From the NCBI GenBank assembly GCA_035534435.1, contig DATLRX010000002.1, forward strand, positions 1 through 64,000: a DNA stretch of 64,000 nucleotides. Reading direction: 5' to 3'. The DNA is from Palsa-851 sp035534435 (GTDB taxonomy: Bacteria > Chloroflexota > Dormibacteria > Aeolococcales > Aeolococcaceae). Of the stretch, positions 42,229-50,994 are shown piece after piece. The notes below the pieces were generated by a model, which was not told the DNA's origin, did no database searches, and was given only the letters and a program-made list of their open reading frames with translations. Made by a program: the position numbers and the translations under genes. Each line of letters begins with the position of its first letter. Position 1 is the first letter of the stretch.

Positions 42229-43179
42229 ATGGCAAAAACACGGATCTACTTCGTCAGCGACCTGCACGGCTCGAACGTGTGCTTTCGGAAGTTCGTCAAC
42301 GCGGCGAGGGTCTACGAGCCGCAGGTCATGATCCTCGGCGGCGACGTCGCGGGCAAGGCGATACAGTCGATCGTGCGCGCGCCCGGCGGTCACTGGACAT
42401 GCAGGTTCGTCGGCACCGATTACGACGTCGTCGACGGTCCCGAGCTCGTCGCGCTCGAGAAGCTCATCTCCGATCACGGCTACTACCCGTACAAGGCGGA
42501 CCCGGGTGAGCTCGAGGCGATGGAGGCCGCCGGAAATCTCGAGCCACTCTTCGTCGAGCTCATGCGCGCACGGCTCACCGAGTGGCTCGAGATCGCCGAC
42601 GAGCGCCTGCGACCGATCGGCGTGCCGCTGTATTTCATGCTCGGCAACGACGACCCGGCGGAGCTCGGTCAACTCCTCGACAGCGCGCCGTGGGGGACTC
42701 ACGACGACGGCAAGGTCGTGTGGCTCGACGACGAGCACGAGATGATCAGCTGGGGCTACTCGAACGTCACTCCCTGGCACACGTATCGCGAGCAGAACGA
42801 GGACCAGCTCAAGGCGTCGATCGACGCGATGGTCCCGCTCCTGCAGCACCCCGAACGGGCCGTGTTCAACCTCCATGCGCCGCCGTATGGGACGCAGCTC
42901 GACGAGGCACCCCTGCTCGACGAGAACCTCGTCGTTCAGGCGTCGCTCGGCCAGGTGCGGATGGTCGCCGTCGGCAGCACGGCCGTCCGCGACGCGGAGC
43001 AGACCTATCAGCCGATGCTCGGGTTGCACGGACACATCCACGAGTCGTCCGGGATCCGGCGGATCGGCCGGACCGTCGTGATCAACCCTGGCAGCGACTA
43101 CTCGACCGGGGCGCTCAACGGCGCGCTGATCACGCTCGACGGCCAGAAGGTCAAGGCGCAGCAACTGGTCCGCGGGTAG
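42229..43179 (+). CDS. Calcineurin-like metallophosphoesterase
   Basis: 316 residues, one base after the BtpA-family stop. Metal-binding motifs in order: Asp11 and His13 (VSDLHGS), GGDVAGK, GNDDPAE, a histidine in NLHAPPYGT, and LHGHIHES. Family members hydrolyse phosphomono- or diesters with two metals. Placed between a BtpA-family gene and a sugar kinase, a phosphosugar or cyclic phosphate substrate is likely, but not shown. Confidence 0.9.
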   Translation: MAKTRIYFVSDLHGSNVCFRKFVNAARVYEPQVMILGGDVAGKAIQSIVRAPGGHWTCRFVGTDYDVVDGPELVALEKLISDHGYYPYKADPGELEAMEAAGNLEPLFVELMRARLTEWLEIADERLRPIGVPLYFMLGNDDPAELGQLLDSAPWGTHDDGKVVWLDDEHEMISWGYSNVTPWHTYREQNEDQLKASIDAMVPLLQHPERAVFNLHAPPYGTQLDEAPLLDENLVVQASLGQVRMVAVGSTAVRDAEQTYQPMLGLHGHIHESSGIRRIGRTVVINPGSDYSTGALNGALITLDGQKVKAQQLVRG

Positions 43180-43187
43180 CCTCACGG

Positions 43188-44741
43188 ATGAACACCACCC
43201 ACGTCGACGCCCTTGTCTCCATCGACGTCGGCACGTCAGGCGCTCGCGCAACCGCGTTCGACACCGCCGGTGCGCGGCTGCTCGAGGTGCGGCGCTCGTA
43301 TCCCACGCGGATGCCGCACGACGGGTGGGCCGAGCAGGACGCGACGAGCTGGCGCGACGCGTCGCTCTCGGTGCTCGGCAAGCTCATCGCGGATCTCGGA
43401 CCGCTCCACACGATCCACGCCATCGGCCTCACGGGCCAGTGCCCGTCCCTGGTCCCGATCGATTTGCGAGGCACGCCGCTGCGCCCGGGGATCATCTACC
43501 GCGACAATCGCGCGGTCGCGGAGGCGGACGCCTTTCGTGGTCGCTTCGGCGCCGCGTACCTCCACAACCGCACCGGGCATGTCCCCGCGGCGTTCCACGT
43601 GGCCGCGAAGATCCTCTGGATCCGCGCGCACGAGCCCGAAGTGTTCAAAGCGACGCGCCTCTTCCTCGAACCCACGGAGTTCCTCGCGCTCGCGTTGACT
43701 GGCGAGGCGGCGACCGACTGGACGATGGCCGCCGCGAGCGCGCTGCTCGACCTCCGCAAGCGCGCATGGGCCCCCGAGCTCGTCGACGCGCTCGGCCTTG
43801 ACCTGCAACAGCTCCCGGTCCCACACCCCTCGTGGACGATCATCGGCGAGCTGCGGCCGTCGCTGGTGCGGCGGTTCGGGCTCGCGCGCACGATTCCGGT
43901 GGTTGCCGGAGCCGGCGACAGCATCGCGTGCGCGTTCGGCGCGGGCGTCGCATCACCGGGACCGGCAAGCGAGATGGCCGGCAGCTCGACCTGCCTCAAC
44001 ACGGTGGTGAGCGAGCCGACCCGTGATCTCGCGATCACTCACTACCCGAGCGCGGTCGGCCCGAACGGGTACGTCACCGAGGTCGGGATCAACACCGCCG
44101 GCGAGGCCGTGGACTGGATCGCCGCATTGATGTACGGAGGGCGGTCGGGCCACCCTCGCACTGAGGATTTCGAGGCGCTCGACCGGGAAGCCGCAGAGGT
44201 CGCTCCCGGCGCCGACGGTCTGCTGTTCATCCCGGTGCTCGGCGACGGCGAGCGCGACGATCCCATGCTGCGCGGCAGCGCGCTCGGGTTGTCGATCCGC
44301 CACGACCGCAAGGCCTGGGCGCGCGCGACGCTCGAGGGTGTCGCGTTCGGCATCCGCGCGCACCTCGAGGCACTCGGCCGTGCGAGCACACCGGTGACCG
44401 AGTTGCGCGTCTCGGGCAGACCGGCTGCGCTGCAGACGTGGGGCCGGATCAAGGCGGACGTGCTCGGTATCCCGGTGGCACGCGTCCCCGGCGACGCGAC
44501 CGCAGCCGGCGTGGCACTGCTCGCCGGTCTCGGGGTGGGTCTGTACTCCAGTCCCGAGGTGGCGATGGCGACGGCGTGCAGACGCGATTCGCCGATCGAG
44601 CCCATCGCCGCGAACCACGAGCGGTATCAGGGTATCTACGAGCGATATCGCGACGTGGCGGCATCGGCGACACTGCGCGTCCCGCCACCCGAGGACTCCA
44701 CGTCGCCGCACTCGTCACGTCATCCGGGAGGTCATGGATGA
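43188..44741 (+). CDS. FGGY-family carbohydrate kinase
   Basis: 517 residues from ATG 43188; the much longer frame upstream lies within the phosphoesterase gene. ATP/sugar-kinase motifs: VSIDVGTSGARATAFD at the start, HAIGLTGQCPSLVPID, PVVAGAGDSIACAFGAG, and ELRVSGRPAALQTWGRIKAD. The family phosphorylates polyols, ketoses and related sugars such as xylulose, erythritol or gluconate. Substrate unknown. Overlaps the next gene by four bases (ATGA). Confidence 0.92.
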   Translation: MNTTHVDALVSIDVGTSGARATAFDTAGARLLEVRRSYPTRMPHDGWAEQDATSWRDASLSVLGKLIADLGPLHTIHAIGLTGQCPSLVPIDLRGTPLRPGIIYRDNRAVAEADAFRGRFGAAYLHNRTGHVPAAFHVAAKILWIRAHEPEVFKATRLFLEPTEFLALALTGEAATDWTMAAASALLDLRKRAWAPELVDALGLDLQQLPVPHPSWTIIGELRPSLVRRFGLARTIPVVAGAGDSIACAFGAGVASPGPASEMAGSSTCLNTVVSEPTRDLAITHYPSAVGPNGYVTEVGINTAGEAVDWIAALMYGGRSGHPRTEDFEALDREAAEVAPGADGLLFIPVLGDGERDDPMLRGSALGLSIRHDRKAWARATLEGVAFGIRAHLEALGRASTPVTELRVSGRPAALQTWGRIKADVLGIPVARVPGDATAAGVALLAGLGVGLYSSPEVAMATACRRDSPIEPIAANHERYQGIYERYRDVAASATLRVPPPEDSTSPHSSRHPGGHG

Positions 44742-45655
44742 ACGTCACGCTCGGCATCAACACGTGTTTCGCGCTCAAGCGATGGCCGCGACCCGCGGAC
44801 TGGGCGTCGGTCGTGCGCAATGACCTCGGCCTCGACTTCGTCGAGCTCTCGCTCGACCTCATCGAGGGTACCGACACGTTCGCCGGCCGCCGCGACGCGA
44901 TCGAGCGGACTCGCGCGGCCCTCGACGCCCACGGCCTTCGCGCGCGCGCAACGTTCACCGGCCTCGCTGCGTACTCGCTCGACCTGCTGATGCATCCCGA
45001 CGCGGCTCGACGCGAGAACGCGCTGGCCTGGTACCGAGAGGTCGTCGATCTCACCGCGGCACTGGGATGCAACGCGACGGGCGGGCACGTCGGAGCGATG
45101 AGCGTCCCGGACTGGTCGGACCCGGCGCGCCGCGACGAGCGCTGGCAGGAGTTGAAACGCGACCTCACCACGCTCGCGGGGCACGCACGCAACGCCGGTC
45201 TCGACTACCTGCTCGTCGAGAACCTCGTCGCGGTGCGCGAGCCGTCGATGATGGCGCAGGTCGAGGATCTGCTCACCGACGGCGACGCCGATCACGTCCC
45301 GTGGAAGCTCTGCCTCGACGTCGGCCATCAGTGCGTCCCGGGCACGACCGGGGACGAGCGTGATCCATACGCGTGGCTGCGGCGATTCGGGAACCGCCTC
45401 GCGGAGGTGCAGTTGCAGCAGTCGGACGGCCTCGCCGACCACCACTGGGCGTTCAGCGCCGAGCACAACGCGACGGGCATCATCGACCCGGGGCGCGTGC
45501 TGACGACCCTGGCCGCGAGCGGCGCCGGTGACGTCGACCTCATCTTCGAGATCATCCCGGGGTGGGAGGACCCGGACGGCGGGGTCGTCGACGACCTCCG
45601 TGCGTCGGTCGAGCTGTGGGAGACCGCGATTCGCGACCACGCACCGGCGGGTTGA
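44738..45655 (+). CDS. Xylose-isomerase-like TIM-barrel sugar isomerase/epimerase
   Basis: 305 residues from ATG 44738. Metal-binding-type residues of the AP-endonuclease-2 fold: a Glu in LLVENLV, Asp and His in LCLDVGHQC, Gln/His in VQLQQSDGLADHHWAF and Glu in LIFEIIPGW. Such proteins isomerise or epimerise sugars or ketols, often phosphorylated or inositol-like. Sits directly after the kinase in one operon. Confidence 0.87.
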   Translation: MNVTLGINTCFALKRWPRPADWASVVRNDLGLDFVELSLDLIEGTDTFAGRRDAIERTRAALDAHGLRARATFTGLAAYSLDLLMHPDAARRENALAWYREVVDLTAALGCNATGGHVGAMSVPDWSDPARRDERWQELKRDLTTLAGHARNAGLDYLLVENLVAVREPSMMAQVEDLLTDGDADHVPWKLCLDVGHQCVPGTTGDERDPYAWLRRFGNRLAEVQLQQSDGLADHHWAFSAEHNATGIIDPGRVLTTLAASGAGDVDLIFEIIPGWEDPDGGVVDDLRASVELWETAIRDHAPAG

Positions 45656-45659
45656 CGCG

Positions 45660-46490
45660 ATGCCTGTCACACACGCAAACGGCCTCGACATCCATTACAG
45701 GATCAGTGGCGAAGGCGACGAGGCGGTCGTGCTCGTCAACGGCGTCGGCGACGACCTCGAGGGATGGGCGATGCAGGTCGGAGACCTCGTCGCCGCGGGG
45801 CTCCGTGTCGTGACGTTCGACAACCGGGGTGTCGGCCGTTCGGCTCACCCGCCGGGTCCGTACACGAGCCGGGAGATGGCGCAGGACACGAAGGCGCTTG
45901 TCGACTCTCTCGACCTGGTGCCGTTCCACCTCGCGGGCGTGTCCATGGGTGGGCTCATCGCGCAGGAGTACGCCCTCGCGTATCCGAAGGACCTGCGCTC
46001 CGTTGTGCTTGCCAACACGTATGCGAAACCCGATGCCTACACGCGCGCGGCCTTCGATGTCTGGGGTCAGATCGCAATGACGTCGGGCATGCCGGCGATG
46101 ATGCGCCAGCAGGCGCCGTGGGTCTTCAGCCCGAGCTTCTACGAGCACGACCCTGAGCGCCTCGCCACGTATCTCGCCGAGATGGAGCGCAGCGTGCAGC
46201 CGGCCGCGTCGTTCTCGGCGCAGATCAGCGCGCTCCTGACCCACGACTGCAGCGACCGTGTCGGAGCGTTGCGCACCCCCGCTCTCGTCATCGCCGCGGA
46301 CGACGACATCATCATCAGGTTGTCGTTGTCGCACCGTCTGTTCGAGGAGCTGCCCAACGCTGCCTGGGCGATCGTGCCGGGCGGCCACGCCGCGTTCCTG
46401 GAGAATCCCGGGCCCTGGAATCGGGCCGTCATCAGCTTCATCGGTCAGCACCGCGCGGCGGTGCGTTCAGGAGAGAGGAGATCCACATGA
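45660..46490 (+). CDS. Alpha/beta hydrolase
   Basis: 276 residues from ATG 45660. VVLVNGVGDDLEGW, TFDNRGVGRSAHP, nucleophile elbow LAGVSMGG, IAADDDIII and a final GGHAAFLE give the Ser-Asp-His triad. The sequence resembles lactonases/esterases of the PcaD kind. In a sugar operon it might open a sugar lactone. Overlaps the second BtpA-family gene by four bases (ATGA). Confidence 0.88.
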   Translation: MPVTHANGLDIHYRISGEGDEAVVLVNGVGDDLEGWAMQVGDLVAAGLRVVTFDNRGVGRSAHPPGPYTSREMAQDTKALVDSLDLVPFHLAGVSMGGLIAQEYALAYPKDLRSVVLANTYAKPDAYTRAAFDVWGQIAMTSGMPAMMRQQAPWVFSPSFYEHDPERLATYLAEMERSVQPAASFSAQISALLTHDCSDRVGALRTPALVIAADDDIIIRLSLSHRLFEELPNAAWAIVPGGHAAFLENPGPWNRAVISFIGQHRAAVRSGERRST

Positions 46491-47302
46491 CCATGTCGCT
46501 TGCGCAGCGCTTCGGCACGGCGAAACCGGTGATCGCGATGCTGCATTTCCCCGCCCTCCCCGGCCGGCCGCGGCACAACCGCGAGCTGGGGCGCTCGCAT
46601 CTCGTCGATGTCGTCGGTCGAGATCTCGAGACACTGCAGGAGGCGGGTGTCGATGGGGTGCTCTTCTGCAACGAGGCCGACCTTCCCTACCAGCTCGCCG
46701 TGGGACCGGAGATCCCCGCAGCAATGGCGGCGGTCATCGGCGAGCTGCGCTCGGCGGTGAGGGTCCCGTTCGGCGTCAACATCCTCTGGGACGCGAAGGC
46801 GACCCTCGCTCTCGCGCGAGCGACGGGAGCAACGTTCATCCGCGAGGTGCTCACCGGCGTCTACGAGAGCGACCTCGGCATCATCGCTCCCTCGATCGGT
46901 GACCTCGCCGGGTATCGCACGGCGATCGGCGCCGACGATGTCGCGCTCTTCGACAACATCTCGCCCGAATTCAGCAGCGCGTTGGGCACGCGAGGAATCG
47001 CGGATCGAGCCCGCGGAGCCGCATTCCTCGGGCTCGACGCGATCCTCATCTCCGGGCCGGCGGCCGGCGTGCCGTTCGCGATGAGTGACCTTGTGACCGC
47101 CAAGGACGCGGTGCCGGACGTCCCGGTCTTCGCGAACACCGGTGTCAGCGCCGAACGTCTCGAGGAGATCTTCGCCGTTGCCGACGGCGTGATCGTCGGC
47201 ACGAGCCTGAAGGTCGACGGCGTGACGTGGAGTAAGGTCGATCCTGCGCGCGCGGGGCGCCTCATGGAGACGGCCCGCGCCATACGTTCGAGGAGCTCCT
47301 GA
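46487..47302 (+). CDS. BtpA/SgcQ-family TIM-barrel protein, copy 2
   Basis: 271 residues from ATG 46487, with GAGAGAGGAG at 46471-46480 as ribosome site. Same landmarks as copy 1: KPVIAMLHFPALPGRPRH, LFCNEADLPYQLAVGPE, FGVNILWDAKATLALARATG, and DGVIVGTSLKVDGV. The two copies have equal length and align throughout without large gaps by eye. Retention of two copies in one operon suggests sequential reactions or a hetero-oligomer. Confidence 0.85.
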   Translation: MTMSLAQRFGTAKPVIAMLHFPALPGRPRHNRELGRSHLVDVVGRDLETLQEAGVDGVLFCNEADLPYQLAVGPEIPAAMAAVIGELRSAVRVPFGVNILWDAKATLALARATGATFIREVLTGVYESDLGIIAPSIGDLAGYRTAIGADDVALFDNISPEFSSALGTRGIADRARGAAFLGLDAILISGPAAGVPFAMSDLVTAKDAVPDVPVFANTGVSAERLEEIFAVADGVIVGTSLKVDGVTWSKVDPARAGRLMETARAIRSRSS

Positions 47303-47320
47303 GCGAGAGAGGTTGCCGTC

Positions 47321-49003
47321 ATGGACTTCAGAGCCGCGCGTGATTTCCTCCTTGCGCACCGGCACGACTATGAGACGGCGTACCGCGACTTCCGATGGCC
47401 GGAGCCCGAGCACTTCAACTGGGCGCTGGACTGGTTCGACGTCAACGCCCGTGGCAACGACACGCCTGGACTCTGGGTCATCGATGAAGACGGCACCGAG
47501 ACGGTCCTGAGCTTCGACGCGCTGTCCCGGCGCTCGGACGCACTCGCGGTGTGGCTGCGCGCCAACGGTGTCCGCCGCGGCGATCCGACTCTCCTCATGC
47601 TCGGCAATCGCGCCGCGCTGTGGGAGTGCATGCTCGCGCTCATCAAGCTCGGAGCGGTGATCATCCCGTCATCGACGCTGCTGACGCCTGCCGACCTCAG
47701 CGACCGGGTGACGCGCGGCAACGTCGCGCACGTGATCGCCGAGTCCGGCCAGGCTGATCACTTCGCCGGCGTCGCAGGAGACTACACACGCGTCGCGGTG
47801 GGCGAGCGTGTCGACGGCTGGCTGCACTACGACGATTTCGTGACCAATGCGGGCGAGTTCACGCCCGACGGACCGACGCCTGCCGACGATCCGCTCTTCC
47901 TCTACTTCACATCGGGGACGACGGCGCGTCCGAAGCTTGTCGAGCACACCCACGCCAGCTATCCGATCGGCCATCTCTCGACGATGTACTGGATCGCGCT
48001 GCAGCCCGGCGACGTCCACCTGAACCTGGCCGGCGCGGGTTGGGCGAAGCATGCCTGGAGCAACATCTTCGCGCCCTGGAACGCCGAGGCGACGGTGCTC
48101 ATCCTCAACACCGCACGCTTCTCCGCCAGACGCCTGCTCGACACGCTGACGCGCTGCTCCGTGACCAGCTTCTGCGCGCCGCCCACGGTGTGGCGGATGT
48201 TGATCCAGGAGGACCTCAGCGCCTGGAAGCCGGCGCTGCGCGAGGCGCTGAGCGCCGGTGAGCCGCTCAACCCCGAGGTCATCGAGCAGGTGCGCCAGGC
48301 ATGGGGCATCACCATCCGCGACGGCTACGGACAGACGGAGACCACAGCGCAGGTGGGGAACTCGTCAGGGCAGCCGGTCACGGCGGGGTCCATGGGCCGG
48401 CCTCTGCCAGGATATGCGATCGAGCTCATCGATCCCGCAAGCGGTGGTCACGGCGACCAGGGAGAGATCTGCATCGACCTCGCGCGCCGGCCCGTCGGGC
48501 TCATGGTCGGATACCGCGACCGCGATCAGAACGATGAGGCGATGCGTGACGGCTACTACCACACGGGAGACGTCGCCTCGCGCGACCGCGACGGCTACAT
48601 CACGTACATCGGGCGGTCAGACGACGTGTTCAAGTCCTCCGACTACCGCATCTCTCCGTTCGAGCTGGAGAGCGTGCTCATCGAGCATCCCGCCGTGGCC
48701 GAGGCGGCCGTGGTGCCGTCACCGGATGCCATACGCCTCGCAGTGCCCAAGGCATTCATCGCGCTCGGAGCAGGACACGCACCTTCGGACGACATCGCCC
48801 GTTCGATCTTCGAGCACTCTCGCGGCAACCTCGCCGGCTACAAGCGGGTCCGGCGCATCGAATTCGCGGAGCTGCCGAAAACCGTGTCAGGAAAGATCCG
48901 GCGCGTCGTCCTGCGCTCGCGCGAGAACGCGCTGCGTGAGCGGAGCGCGGATCACCGCGCAGAGCACGAGTACTGGGAAGAGGACTTTCCGGAGCTGCGA
49001 TGA
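47321..49003 (+). CDS. Acyl-CoA synthetase (AMP-forming, medium-chain/acetyl-CoA synthetase-like)
   Basis: 560 residues from ATG 47321, 18 bases after the second BtpA-family gene. Adenylate motif LYFTSGTTARPKLVEHTH, then FCAPPTVWRMLIQ, RDGYGQTETTAQVGNSSG, DGYYHTGDVASRDRDGYI and the catalytic Lys in LPKTVSGKIRRVVL. It makes an acyl-CoA from a carboxylic acid, ATP and CoA. As last gene of the DeoR operon it may activate an acid released by the pathway. Its stop is ten bases from the convergent MaoC gene. Confidence 0.9.
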   Translation: MDFRAARDFLLAHRHDYETAYRDFRWPEPEHFNWALDWFDVNARGNDTPGLWVIDEDGTETVLSFDALSRRSDALAVWLRANGVRRGDPTLLMLGNRAALWECMLALIKLGAVIIPSSTLLTPADLSDRVTRGNVAHVIAESGQADHFAGVAGDYTRVAVGERVDGWLHYDDFVTNAGEFTPDGPTPADDPLFLYFTSGTTARPKLVEHTHASYPIGHLSTMYWIALQPGDVHLNLAGAGWAKHAWSNIFAPWNAEATVLILNTARFSARRLLDTLTRCSVTSFCAPPTVWRMLIQEDLSAWKPALREALSAGEPLNPEVIEQVRQAWGITIRDGYGQTETTAQVGNSSGQPVTAGSMGRPLPGYAIELIDPASGGHGDQGEICIDLARRPVGLMVGYRDRDQNDEAMRDGYYHTGDVASRDRDGYITYIGRSDDVFKSSDYRISPFELESVLIEHPAVAEAAVVPSPDAIRLAVPKAFIALGAGHAPSDDIARSIFEHSRGNLAGYKRVRRIEFAELPKTVSGKIRRVVLRSRENALRERSADHRAEHEYWEEDFPELR

Positions 49004-49013
49004 CGCGGCGCGA

Positions 49014-49472
49014 TCACGCGTAGAAGCGATACATCCCCTGCGCGATGCAGCACGGCTTCTCGCCACCTTCACGCTCGACGGCGAAGTCCACGACGATCTG
49101 GGTGCTGCCGTCGGCAACGGATTCGACGGAGACCAGCGTGGCAGCCGCCCTGATCTTCGAGCCGACCGGAACGGGGGCCGGGAAGCGCACTTTGTTCAGC
49201 CCGTAGTTGATGGCGAGGCGGACACCGTCGACGTGCAGGATCTCGCTCCACATCGGGATGATCAGCGAGAGCGTCAGGAACCCGTGCGCGATCGTGGTGC
49301 CGAACGGCCCTGCCGCGGCACGCTCCGCGTCAACATGGATCCACTGATGATCGTCCGTCGCATCCGCGAACGTGTCGATCCGCTGCTGCGTGATCGCGAT
49401 CCACTCGCTGTATCCGAGGTGCTTTCCCGTCAGCGCCTCCAGCTCCGCCACCTTACCGACTGTTGTTGTCAC
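49014..49472 (-). CDS. MaoC-family (R)-specific enoyl-CoA hydratase-like protein
   Basis: 152 residues from GTG 49472. Hot-dog fold hydratase motif: FADATDDHQWIHVD with the catalytic Asp/His, AHGFLTLSLIIPMW and VRFPAPVPVGSKI. Hydrates trans-2-enoyl-CoA or related thioesters. Overlaps the upstream acyl-CoA ligase by 20 bases. Confidence 0.9.
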   Translation of the reverse strand: MTTTVGKVAELEALTGKHLGYSEWIAITQQRIDTFADATDDHQWIHVDAERAAAGPFGTTIAHGFLTLSLIIPMWSEILHVDGVRLAINYGLNKVRFPAPVPVGSKIRAAATLVSVESVADGSTQIVVDFAVEREGGEKPCCIAQGMYRFYA

Positions 49473-50994
49473 CGGTCTCCTCTCGTGGTAGTTGCGACTT
49501 CAGCACCTTACCGGAACCCGTGTGCGGCAAGGCGTCGACGAAGACGAACGACCGCGGAACCTTGTATCCGGCGACGCGCCCGCGCAGATACGCGTTCAAC
49601 TGCGCGGCGTCGACGGGTTCGCCGGGCGACAGCACGACGAAGGCTTTGCCCACCTCGCCCCAGGTGCCGTCCGCGACACCGATGACCGCCGCCTCGGAAA
49701 CCCGCGGATGGTCGCAGAGCGCCTTCTCCACCTCCGCCGGATAGACGTTCTCACCGCCCGAGATGTAGACGTCCTTGAGCCGGTCGACGATCGTGATCAC
49801 GCCGTCCTGGTCGGCGACGGCGATGTCGCCCGAGCGAAACCAGTCGCCGCCGACAAACGCCCGCTGCGTCGCGTCCGCCCGCCCCCAGTAGCGCTGCATC
49901 ACGTTCGGTCCGGCGATCACGACCTCGCCCGGTTCGCCGGGTGCGGCGTCCCCGAGATCTTCACGCACGATCCGCACGTCGGTGAAGAAGTGCGCGACCC
50001 CGGCCGCGCCCGCCACCTGGCGACCGAGTGCCGGATCGACCATGAGTGCCCCAGGCGCGGTCTCGGTCATCCCGTAGCCCTGTACGAACGCGAGCCCCCG
50101 CTGCTGGTATGTCGTGATGAGCGATGCCGGCACCGGCGCACCACCACACAGCAACAGCCGGAGCGATGACAGGTCGGCGTTCGCCCATCGTGGCGACTCG
50201 GTCAGCGCGGCGAACATCGTCGGGACGCCGAAGAGCAGCGTGACGCCACGCTGCTGGATGACGTCGATGACCGCTTCGGGGTCGAACCTGGGCTCGATGA
50301 CGAGGCGGCCGCCTTTCAGCAGCGTCGGCAGGCACGTCATGTTCAGCGCAGCCGTGTGGAACATCGGCGCCGTGACGAGCGTCACCTCGTCGCTGCGCAG
50401 GTCGACGTCGACGAGCACGTTGAGGCAATTCCAGATGATGTTGTTGTGCGAGAGCACCGCGCCCTTCGGGCGGCCGGTCGTGCCGGACGTGTACATGATC
50501 ATGCACGGCGCGTCGAGATCGACTGCCTCGTGCATCGGCTCGTGATCCGCACCGGCGAGCGCGCTTTCGTAGTCGAGCGCAGCGCCGTGTCCGCCCTCGA
50601 CCGCAATGAGCGAAGGACGTGTCGTGGCGTCCAGCGTGTCCACGATGCCAGCGCAGCTCATGCCGAAGATGAGCAGCGAGACGCCCGAGTCGGCGAGCAT
50701 GAAGTCGATCTCGGGCACGGTGAGGCGCGCATTGAGCGGCACGAAGACCGCGCCGAGCATGGCTGTGGCGAAGAGGCTCTCGAGGAGCGCCGGGTGATTG
50801 GCGCCGAGATACGCGACTCGCGCGCCCTCGCTGACGCCCGCCGCGCGCAGCAGGTGCGCGAGACGTGTCACCCGCGACGTGAGCTCCCCATACGTGGTGA
50901 TGCGATCGCCGAAGATCATCGCCGGACGGCTCGAGGCTCTGCGTGACGCCCGCTCCGGCCAGGATCCGAGCCCGGTGGCGCGCGCCGGCAGCAT
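49453..50994 (-). CDS. Acyl-CoA ligase (fatty-acid/aromatic AMP-forming)
   Basis: 513 residues from ATG 50994 (TGATG with the amidohydrolase stop). Motifs: MIMYTSGTTGRPKGAVLSH, FVQGYGMTETAPG, WFRSGDIAVADQDG, ISGGENVYPAEVEKAL and catalytic Lys in LPHTGSGKVLKSQL. Together with MaoC it activates and processes an organic acid, perhaps the product of the amidohydrolase. Confidence 0.9.
   Translation of the reverse strand: MLPARATGLGSWPERASRRASSRPAMIFGDRITTYGELTSRVTRLAHLLRAAGVSEGARVAYLGANHPALLESLFATAMLGAVFVPLNARLTVPEIDFMLADSGVSLLIFGMSCAGIVDTLDATTRPSLIAVEGGHGAALDYESALAGADHEPMHEAVDLDAPCMIMYTSGTTGRPKGAVLSHNNIIWNCLNVLVDVDLRSDEVTLVTAPMFHTAALNMTCLPTLLKGGRLVIEPRFDPEAVIDVIQQRGVTLLFGVPTMFAALTESPRWANADLSSLRLLLCGGAPVPASLITTYQQRGLAFVQGYGMTETAPGALMVDPALGRQVAGAAGVAHFFTDVRIVREDLGDAAPGEPGEVVIAGPNVMQRYWGRADATQRAFVGGDWFRSGDIAVADQDGVITIVDRLKDVYISGGENVYPAEVEKALCDHPRVSEAAVIGVADGTWGEVGKAFVVLSPGEPVDAAQLNAYLRGRVAGYKVPRSFVFVDALPHTGSGKVLKSQLPREETGDNNSR

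Noticed and set aside
42582..43187. Long N-terminal extension of the FGGY kinase frame
   Set aside because: It lies inside the metallophosphoesterase gene in another frame and lacks kinase-like sequence; the kinase motif begins right after ATG 43188.
41412..47302. Two BtpA-family genes as a DNA repeat or recent tandem duplication
   Set aside because: The proteins are similar but differ at many positions throughout and are separated by four other genes, so this is old paralogy rather than a repeat element.
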